A DNA stretch of 11,533 nucleotides from an uncultured Eubacteriales bacterium (GTDB lineage Bacteria > Bacillota > Clostridia > Oscillospirales > CAG-272), in contig USGH01000063.1 of assembly GCA_900554225.1 (NCBI GenBank), forward strand, positions 1-11,533, given 5' to 3'. A model generated the notes under the pieces. That model ran no database searches, was not told the origin of the DNA, and saw only the letters and a program-made list of their open reading frames with translations. Position numbers and translations under genes: made by a program. Positions 6,586 through 11,533 of the stretch are shown here, piece by piece (the stretch's first letter is position 1; each line of letters opens with the position of its first letter).

Positions 6586-8274
6586 ATGAAGAAAAAGCTC
6601 TTAAGCCTTCTGCTTGCCGGTCTGATGCTGTCGTCCGGTCTGCTCACCGGCTGCTCTTCCAACACCAATGGTGATGAGACTGTGGCAGCAACCGCCGATA
6701 CAGAAGAATCTGCACGTGTTTCCATGACCCTGACGCTCTGGGCACCTACGTCCGACAAGACCACCGAAGAAGCGATCCTCGCCGTACAGGACGCAGTCAA
6801 CGAGATCACCCAGGCAAAATTTGATACTTCTATCGAGCTGCACCTCATTCCGCAGGACGAATACCAGGCTGCCATCGACGCACGCATGGACGAAATCGCC
6901 AAGCTGAAGGAAGAAGAAGAGCTCGCAGCCGAACAGAAGCGTGAAGAAGCCAAGGCGGCGAAGGAAGCCAACCAGGAGACCGAAACCGATACCACCGAAT
7001 CGGACACCACGCCCACCGAAGACGAAACCTATGTCAACGAATTGGGTATCACGCTTGTCAAGTATCCGGAGGTAGAACCCCAGCAGATGGACATCTTCCT
7101 CGTGCAGGGCTACGAGAATTACCTCAACTACATCGAAGAGGGTCTGATCCAGCAGCTTGATACCGAACTGAGCGGTACCTCCAAGAAGCTGAAGACCTAT
7201 ATTTATCCGACATTCCTGACTCTGGCAAACCAGAAGGGTACCTACGCCATTCCGAACAACCACCCGGTTGGAGAATATGAGTACCTGCTTGTCAACAAGG
7301 AGCTTGTCGAACAGTACGATTACGACATCGCCGATCTGAACACGCTGATCAAATGTGAAGGCTTTATCGATGACATCGGTTACCAGAATCTCGACGGCGT
7401 GGTTCCGCTGCTCGATTGGTACGACGCGTCCGGTATGGTTTACTGGTCCATCGACGGCAACTGGTCTCTGCTCGGCTCCCAGATCACAAGCACCGTGGAT
7501 TATAACGTGAAGTGCGCCCCGAAGAGCCTGATCAGCACCCCGGTGTACACGAACACGTTGCTCATGATGAAGCGTCTGGATGAAAAGGGCTACATCGGCG
7601 ACGGTACGCTCAAGGACGGTGAAAAATTTGCAGTAGGCATCGTCAAGGGCGACGGCTCTGTGGCAGCACAGTATGAAGACGAATACTACGTACAGATCTA
7701 CACCAAGCCGATGGCAGACGCGGAAGATATGTTCGGCAATATGTTCGCCGTCAGCACCTACTCCAAGAGTCTCTCCCGCTCCATGGAAATCATCACCTAT
7801 CTGAACACCGAGACGAATCTCCGCACGGTATTGCAGTATGGTGCGGAAGGCATCCACTGGCAGATCGATCCGGATAACGAAAATACCATTCAGGTGCTTT
7901 CGAATGATTATCAGATGGATATCAACGCAACCGGCAACGTCTATATGACCTATCCGGCACCGGGCAAGACCCTTGATGATTGGGCAGTTGGCAAGCAGCA
8001 GAACCTCGATTCCATGGTCACCCCGTACCTCACCTTTGAAGGCTACATCACCGACGAAAACAAGTCCCTGATGGAAGATCTTGCAAAGCTGTCTGCGGAA
8101 TACAAGGAAAAGATCGACAATATGACCGCTGCGGAGTTGGAAGAGAACCTCTCCCAGATGAAGAAGGATCTCAAGAACGATGCGACCATGACCGCCGTTC
8201 TCGATATCAAGGACGATGCTATTGGTCCGGTGAAGGTGTATAACAACTACTTCGCTGAAACCTATCCGGGCTGA
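6586..8274 (+). CDS. Extracellular solute-binding lipoprotein (sugar ABC-transporter type)
   Basis: A 562-residue secreted lipoprotein. The lysine start, hydrophobic segment and lipobox LLTGC give lipidation at Cys23. A Ser/Thr/Asp-rich linker follows, then a solute-binding fold starting near TLTLWAPTSDKTTEEA (48-63). The segment VLQYGAEGIHWQID (415-428) followed by NDYQMDINATGNVYM (440-454) resembles the LplA/aldouronate-type oligosaccharide-binding proteins of Clostridia. Substrate is not deducible. Odd features: a Lys/Glu/Ala-rich, probably helical insertion plus a Thr/Asp/Glu linker at about 100-148, and no permease or ATPase gene nearby. The ribosome binding site GAGGAGG (6571-6577) is 8 bases before ATG. 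Codon choice (GAA, AAG, ACC) resembles rpsB/tsf more than dnaG or the sigma genes, which suggests high expression (inference). The family call is good; the subfamily is tentative. Confidence 0.87.
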   Translation: MKKKLLSLLLAGLMLSSGLLTGCSSNTNGDETVAATADTEESARVSMTLTLWAPTSDKTTEEAILAVQDAVNEITQAKFDTSIELHLIPQDEYQAAIDARMDEIAKLKEEEELAAEQKREEAKAAKEANQETETDTTESDTTPTEDETYVNELGITLVKYPEVEPQQMDIFLVQGYENYLNYIEEGLIQQLDTELSGTSKKLKTYIYPTFLTLANQKGTYAIPNNHPVGEYEYLLVNKELVEQYDYDIADLNTLIKCEGFIDDIGYQNLDGVVPLLDWYDASGMVYWSIDGNWSLLGSQITSTVDYNVKCAPKSLISTPVYTNTLLMMKRLDEKGYIGDGTLKDGEKFAVGIVKGDGSVAAQYEDEYYVQIYTKPMADAEDMFGNMFAVSTYSKSLSRSMEIITYLNTETNLRTVLQYGAEGIHWQIDPDNENTIQVLSNDYQMDINATGNVYMTYPAPGKTLDDWAVGKQQNLDSMVTPYLTFEGYITDENKSLMEDLAKLSAEYKEKIDNMTAAELEENLSQMKKDLKNDATMTAVLDIKDDAIGPVKVYNNYFAETYPG

Positions 8275-8310
8275 GCAACGTAAATCTCCCCTATAGTACC
8301 TGATAATGAA

Positions 8311-8379
8311 AATGCTCCCCTTTTGTTGGACAGTACGGTATGCTTACCGAAATGGAAACCAACGGAAGGGGGCATTTTT
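8311..8379 (+). terminator. Long hairpin with T-run, likely terminator of the lipoprotein gene
   Basis: A long stem pairs AATGC (8311-8315) with GCATT (8372-8376), skips T8316, pairs CCCCTT (8317-8322) with AAGGGG (8366-8371), passes two T-G wobbles, then pairs GTTGG (8325-8329) with CCAAC (8359-8363). An inner hairpin CGGTA/TACCG (8336-8340/8345-8349) caps it. TTTTT (8375-8379) ends the 3' arm. It begins 36 bases after the lipoprotein stop. The size and complexity are unusual for a simple terminator, and the arms also resemble degenerate insertion-sequence ends. Confidence 0.6.
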
Positions 8380-8470
8380 GTGCGCAAAGCGGAGCTGGAA
8401 GCCGCCCATACGCATATACCGGTCGTTCCACGCATATCTTTTCTGGAATACAGAAAAAGGAGGTAGCGTA

Positions 8471-8752
8471 ATGCTGTGTACCATGCGGGACCTGGAAGCA
8501 AAAGATGTTGTGAATGTCTGCTCCGGCACCAAGCTTGGGCGCGTGTGCGATCTGGAGGTGGATACGGGTTGCGGAAAGATTACGGCAATACTGGTTCTGG
8601 AAGGTCTGGGCGGATTCTGGCAGAGTCGGGGAGAAGCACTCCGGATACCGTGGGAAAATGTACGCTGTGTCGGTGAGGATGCGATTCTGGTGGAGGTGCA
8701 GCGCGAGATACCGGACTGCACGCGGCGCAGGTGCAGATTCTTCTTTGGCTGA
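8471..8752 (+). CDS. ylmC: PRC-barrel protein, YlmC/YmxH family
   Basis: A 93-residue small cytoplasmic protein that is one PRC-barrel domain. The pattern MRDLEAKDVVNVCSGTKLGRV, then CDLEVDTGCGKITAILV, then LRIPWENVRCVGEDAILVEV follows the YlmC/YmxH family, widespread in spore-forming Bacillota and usually described as sporulation-associated with unknown biochemistry. It has a short Arg/Phe-rich tail (CTRRRCRFFFG). Start: ATG 8471 has a near-perfect AAGGAGGT at 8457-8464, six bases upstream. Upstream in-frame codons lack a ribosome binding site and would fall in the terminator hairpin. It lies between the lipoprotein terminator and the rpsB promoter, so it is probably its own unit, but I see no strong promoter for it. 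Confidence 0.88.
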   Translation: MLCTMRDLEAKDVVNVCSGTKLGRVCDLEVDTGCGKITAILVLEGLGGFWQSRGEALRIPWENVRCVGEDAILVEVQREIPDCTRRRCRFFFG

Positions 8753-8809
8753 ATCCCGCAGATCAGTCGTTGGAGAAGGAGCATACGATCGGGAAAACAC
8801 CGCAATGCA

Positions 8810-8829
8810 TGCCTGTAAGATCACAGGCA
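8810..8829 (+). other. Hairpin without T-run after the PRC-barrel gene
   Basis: TGCCTGT (8810-8816) pairs perfectly with ACAGGCA (8823-8829) around a 6-base loop, 58 bases after the ylmC stop. No T-run follows, so it may be a weak or factor-dependent transcript end. The function is uncertain. Confidence 0.3.
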
Positions 8830-8876
8830 GAATACAACGCAGAAATGTAAATTCTTTGTGAATATCGGAATCGGTA

Positions 8877-8905
8877 TTGTGTTTTGATGAATCTTATGCT
8901 ATAAT
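8877..8905 (+). promoter_or_regulatory. Extended -10 promoter for rpsB-tsf
   Basis: The -10 box TATAAT (8900-8905) is perfect and is preceded by TGC (8897-8899), an extended -10 motif. The -35 box TTGTGT (8877-8882) at a 17-base spacing matches only the TTG half, as is common when an extended -10 is present. The start would be near 8912, giving a leader of about 120 bases before rpsB. Confidence 0.78.
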
Positions 8906-8912
8906 AGTCGTA

Positions 8913-9003
8913 CATGCGGCAAAATCTGCATGAAGTCACACATGCGCATGACGAGTCTGTCGGTTCCTGCCTACAGGTGGGTGTATCAGATTCATGCGGC
9001 ATG
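8913..9003 (+). promoter_or_regulatory. Structured 5' leader of rpsB
   Basis: Two stems can form between the promoter and the ribosome binding site. The first pairs CATGC (8913-8917) with GCATG (8928-8932). The second is long: CATGC (8941-8945) with GCATG (8999-9003), bulge G8998, GCAT (8946-8949) with ATGC (8994-8997), bulge 8950-8952, then GAGTCTG (8953-8959) with CAGATTC (8987-8993) including one G-T wobble. A small CCTG/CAGG hairpin sits in its loop. It ends 12 bases before the ribosome binding site GAAGGAGG (9016-9023). S2 autoregulation through the rpsB leader is established in E. coli; an equivalent role here is inference. Confidence 0.45.
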
Positions 9004-9031
9004 GTGGAAAAAACCGAAGGAGGACATAAAA

Positions 9032-9787
9032 ATGTCTATTGTTTCCATTAAGCAGCTTCTCGAAGCCGGCGTTCATTTCGGTCACCACACCAGACGCTGG
9101 AACCCTAAGATGGCGGAGTACATCTTCACCGAAAGAAACGGTATCTACATCATCGACCTGCAGAAGACCATCAAGAAATTCGAAGAAGCATATATGTTTG
9201 TTCGTGACACCGCTGCTGAGGGTGGCTCTGTTCTGTTCGTTGGTACGAAGAAGCAGGCTGCGGATGCGATCCGTGAAGAAGCAGAACGCTGCGGTATGTA
9301 CTATGTAAACGTCAGATGGCTCGGCGGTATGCTCACCAACTACAAGACCATCAAGATGTCTATCGAAAGACTCCGTTCTCTCGAAAAGATGCAGGAAGAC
9401 GGCACCTTCGATATGCTTCCGAAGAAGGAAGTTGCCGCTCTCCAGAAGGAAATGTTCAACCTCGAAAAGAACCTCGGCGGTATCAAGAACATGAAGGGGC
9501 TGCCCTCCGCTGTGTTCATCGTGGATCCGAGAAAGGAACACAACGCCGTTCTCGAAGCAAAGAAGCTTGGTATCCCGGTTGTTGCTATCGTTGATACCAA
9601 CTGTGACCCGGACGACGCCGACTACGTGATCCCCGGCAACGACGACGCGATCCGTGCGATCCGCCTGATCTCTTCCGTAATCGCTGATGCCGTTCTCGAA
9701 GGCAAGCAGGGCGAACAGCTGAATGAAGCAGAAGCGGAAATCACTGCTGCGGAAGCCGAAGAAGACGCTGAACCGGCAAAGTTCTGA
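9032..9787 (+). CDS. rpsB: 30S ribosomal protein S2
   Basis: A 251-residue S2 protein of the small ribosomal subunit. The family N-terminus is clear (VSIKQLLEAGVHFGHHTRRWNPKM, residues 4-27), followed by YIFTERNGIYIIDLQKT, LFVGTKKQA (68-76), VRWLGGMLTNYKT (94-106) and DPRKEHNAVLEAKKLGIPVV. The last 25 or so residues are an acidic Glu/Ala-rich tail, common in S2 of Bacillota. Start: ATG 9032 with GAAGGAGG (9016-9023) 8 bases upstream. An upstream in-frame extension to 8930 falls within the structured leader and does not resemble S2. Codon use is strongly biased, as expected for high expression. tsf follows after 28 bases. Confidence 0.98.
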   Translation: MSIVSIKQLLEAGVHFGHHTRRWNPKMAEYIFTERNGIYIIDLQKTIKKFEEAYMFVRDTAAEGGSVLFVGTKKQAADAIREEAERCGMYYVNVRWLGGMLTNYKTIKMSIERLRSLEKMQEDGTFDMLPKKEVAALQKEMFNLEKNLGGIKNMKGLPSAVFIVDPRKEHNAVLEAKKLGIPVVAIVDTNCDPDDADYVIPGNDDAIRAIRLISSVIADAVLEGKQGEQLNEAEAEITAAEAEEDAEPAKF

Positions 9788-9815
9788 GATAACGATAAAA
9801 ACGGAGGATATAGAA

Positions 9816-10748
9816 ATGGCTGCTATTACCGCAAAAATGGTAAATGAACTGCGCGCTAAGACCGGCGTGGGTATGATGGACTGCAAAAAGGCACTCGTGG
9901 AATCCAACGGCGATTTCGACGAAGCCATCAAGATCTTACGCGAAAAGGGTCTCGGCAAGGCAGATAAGAAGGCTGGCAGAATCGCTGCGGAAGGTGTCGT
10001 TGACATCATGACCGAGGGCGACATCTCCGCCATCATCGAAGTAAATGCAGAAACCGACTTTGTCGCAAAGAACGAAACCTTCAAAAATTTCGTCCGCGGC
10101 ATTCTCAAGGTCATCGTGGAAAACAAGCCGGCTGACATCGACGCGCTCAAGGCTCTCCGTTACGATGCGGACTTTGACACCGTTGAAGCCAAGCTGAAGG
10201 ATATGATCTACACCATCGGCGAGAACATGAACATCCGTCGCTTCCAGATCGTGGAAGGCGTTTGCAGCACCTACATCCACGGCAACGGTATGGCTGGTGT
10301 TATCGTAAAGTTCAATGCCTGCCCGTGCCTCCTCGAAAAGGACGCATTCAAGGAAATGGCAAAGAACGTCGCTCTCCAGATTGCTGCTGGTACGCCGCCG
10401 ACATACGTGACCAGAGAAGAAGTACCGGAATCCGTGCTTGCTGAGGAAAAGGAAATCCTCATGGCGCAGATCAAGAACGATGAAAAGAACGCGAAGAAGC
10501 CCGATGCCATCATCGAAAAGATGGTTCACGGCAGACTCGACAAGTTCTATGAAAAGAACTGCCTCGTAGAACAGCAGTACGTTAAGGATGACAGCATCAC
10601 TGTAGGCAAGTACATCGAGCAGTGCGCTAAGGAGCTTGGTTCCGACATCTCCGTAGCAAGCTTTGTGCTCTACGAAAAGGGCGAAGGTCTCGAAAAGAGA
10701 GAGGACGATTTCGCGGAAGAGATCGCCAAGCTGACCGGTCAGCAGTAA
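9816..10748 (+). CDS. tsf: Elongation factor Ts (EF-Ts)
   Basis: A 310-residue nucleotide exchange factor that recycles EF-Tu from the GDP to the GTP form. The N-terminal UBA-like domain is clear (AITAKMVNELRAKTGVGMMDCKKAL, residues 3-27). The EF-Tu-contacting motif TDFVAKN lies at residues 80-86. Later come the YIHGNGMAGVIVKF strand and FKEMAKNVALQIAAGTPPTYV, typical of the core subdomains. It is somewhat longer than the E. coli protein (283 residues). An odd but harmless CPC in NACPCLLEK is visible. Start: ATG 9816 with CGGAGGAT (9802-9809). rpsB-tsf form one unit, closed by the terminator at 10771-10808. Confidence 0.98.
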   Translation: MAAITAKMVNELRAKTGVGMMDCKKALVESNGDFDEAIKILREKGLGKADKKAGRIAAEGVVDIMTEGDISAIIEVNAETDFVAKNETFKNFVRGILKVIVENKPADIDALKALRYDADFDTVEAKLKDMIYTIGENMNIRRFQIVEGVCSTYIHGNGMAGVIVKFNACPCLLEKDAFKEMAKNVALQIAAGTPPTYVTREEVPESVLAEEKEILMAQIKNDEKNAKKPDAIIEKMVHGRLDKFYEKNCLVEQQYVKDDSITVGKYIEQCAKELGSDISVASFVLYEKGEGLEKREDDFAEEIAKLTGQQ

Positions 10749-10770
10749 TTGGATCTGCTAATACAACAAG

Positions 10771-10808
10771 AAAATCCCGTCGTTTTCAAAAAAATGGCGG
10801 GATTTTTT
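10771..10808 (+). terminator. Intrinsic terminator after tsf
   Basis: AAAATCCCGTC (10771-10781) pairs with GGCGGGATTTT (10796-10806) over 11 bp with one T-G wobble and a 14-base loop. Six T's (10803-10808) end it. It lies 22 bases after the tsf stop and separates the rpsB-tsf transcript from pyrH. Confidence 0.94.
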
Positions 10809-10829
10809 ACCGATTTAACAAAATGTCTA

Positions 10830-10858
10830 TTTACAAATCGGCTTTTTTACGGTACAAT
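10830..10858 (+). promoter_or_regulatory. SigA-type promoter for pyrH
   Basis: The -35 box TTTACA (10830-10835) matches 5 of 6, the spacer is 17 bases, and the -10 box TACAAT (10853-10858) matches 5 of 6. The start would be near 10865, leaving a short leader of about 25 bases before ATG 10891. Its position after the terminator shows that pyrH has its own control. Confidence 0.86.
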
Positions 10859-10890
10859 ATGGGTAACAATGAGAAAAGGATGGGATTCCT

Positions 10891-11533
10891 ATGTGTGACA
10901 ACCAACCCGCCTACAAACGCGTCCTTCTGAAGCTGTCCGGAGAAGCCCTGGCGAAGAAGGAAACGCGCGTGATCGACGGAGAAAAAAAGACGGAGCTTGT
11001 CTCTATCTTTGATGAAAATAAGGTGGCGGAGATTGCGTCTGCCGTAAAGAGCTGTATCGACAGCGGCGTACAGGTCGCGATCGTGATCGGTGCCGGAAAC
11101 ATCTGGCGCGGTAAGCTCGGAGAAGGCGTGGACCGCGCAAGAGCAGATCATATGGGAATGCTCGCTACCACGATCAATTGTCTGCGTTTTTCCGATGCGC
11201 TTGAAAAGCTCGGTATCCGCGCACACGTGATGACACCGGTTTCCATGGAAGCGTTCGCGGAACCGTTCCAGTATCGCCGTGCCATCGACGATTTGGAAGC
11301 CGGCGAACCGGTGATTTTTGCGTGTGGGATCGGCATTCCGTTTGTCTCCACCGATACGGCGACCGTAGTGCGCGCGGCGGAGATCCATGCCGATGTGATC
11401 CTCATGGCAAAGAACATCGACGGCGTGTACGATAAGGATCCGCGCAAATTCCCCGACGCAAAGAAATTCCGCACGGTATCGTATGCGTACTGTCTCGAAA
11501 AGAAGCTTGCCGCAACCGATATTTCCTCGTCGG
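10891..11533 (+). CDS. pyrH: UMP kinase PyrH (3' end outside window)
   Basis: The first 214 codons of a UMP kinase, which phosphorylates UMP to UDP in pyrimidine nucleotide synthesis; it belongs to the amino acid kinase fold and acts as a hexamer. Visible motifs are YKRVLLKLSGEAL (residues 8-20), VAIVIGAGNIWRG (glycine-rich phosphate loop), DHMGMLATTIN, and the nucleotide-binding STDTATVVRAAEIHADVILMAKN followed by DGVYDKDPRK. Compared with E. coli PyrH there are roughly ten extra residues after SGEAL (within KKETRVIDGEKKTELVSIFDENKV). Start: ATG 10891 with AAAGGA (10875-10880) at a slightly long 10-base spacing; this places the YKRVLLKLSGEAL block correctly. frr commonly follows in Bacillota but lies outside the window. 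Confidence 0.96.
   Translation, partial: MCDNQPAYKRVLLKLSGEALAKKETRVIDGEKKTELVSIFDENKVAEIASAVKSCIDSGVQVAIVIGAGNIWRGKLGEGVDRARADHMGMLATTINCLRFSDALEKLGIRAHVMTPVSMEAFAEPFQYRRAIDDLEAGEPVIFACGIGIPFVSTDTATVVRAAEIHADVILMAKNIDGVYDKDPRKFPDAKKFRTVSYAYCLEKKLAATDISSS

Noticed and set aside
6601..7857. Long antisense open frame across the lipoprotein gene (also 3640-4779 and 8936-10150 on the - strand)
   Set aside because: These mirror the codon bias of strong + strand genes, lack ribosome binding sites and do not resemble known families.
8380..8466. 28-codon frame starting GTG with AAGGGGG upstream, ending in the ylmC ribosome binding site
   Set aside because: Its apparent ribosome binding site is the 3' arm of the terminator hairpin, and the peptide matches nothing I recognise. 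Translation is unlikely.
10869..10898. Nine-codon frame overlapping the pyrH start
   Set aside because: It begins only a few bases after the predicted transcription start and has no ribosome binding site. Most likely chance.
1..11533. CRISPR array, tRNA, rRNA, toxin-antitoxin pair or intact transposase
   Set aside because: No regularly spaced repeats, no tRNA-like cloverleaf, and no recognisable integrase, transposase or toxin gene were seen on either strand.

Overview
This window looks like a core chromosomal segment of a spore-forming Bacillota, most likely class Clostridia (Oscillospirales-like). The basis is the gene order dgt-dnaG-rpoD, a YlmC/YmxH-type PRC-barrel protein, the rpsB-tsf-pyrH cluster, strong AGGAGG-type ribosome binding sites and SigA-type promoters. 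This is inferred from gene content and order; no database search was possible. All convincing genes are on the + strand.

Layout. Positions 1-512 hold the 3' part of a YigZ/IMPACT-family gene. Positions 734-4827 carry a replication/transcription block: dgt-like dNTP triphosphohydrolase, DNA primase (dnaG), and the primary sigma factor (rpoD/sigA). It is followed directly by a second sigma-70 gene (5057-6208). The two sigma proteins are almost identical in promoter recognition regions 2 and 4. They differ completely at the N-terminus, where the second carries about 100 very acidic residues in place of region 1.1.

Positions 6209-6585 are a 377-base AT-rich intergenic stretch packed with overlapping inverted repeats. 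It ends in a near-consensus SigA promoter that drives a solute-binding lipoprotein (6586-8274) with a long charged insertion and no transporter partner in view. A long terminator-like hairpin follows, then the PRC-barrel gene (8471-8752).

Positions 8877-10808 form a self-contained translation unit: an extended -10 promoter, a structured leader, rpsB, tsf and a strong intrinsic terminator. A new promoter then starts pyrH, which runs off the end of the window.

How the genes fit together: the block makes nucleotide-pool (dgt, pyrH), replication-primer (dnaG), transcription-initiation (two sigma factors) and translation (S2, EF-Ts) components. The least ordinary items are the tandem primary-type sigma pair, the structured intergenic stretch after it, and the rpsB leader. 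I see no CRISPR array, tRNA, rRNA, intact insertion sequence or obvious defence system.
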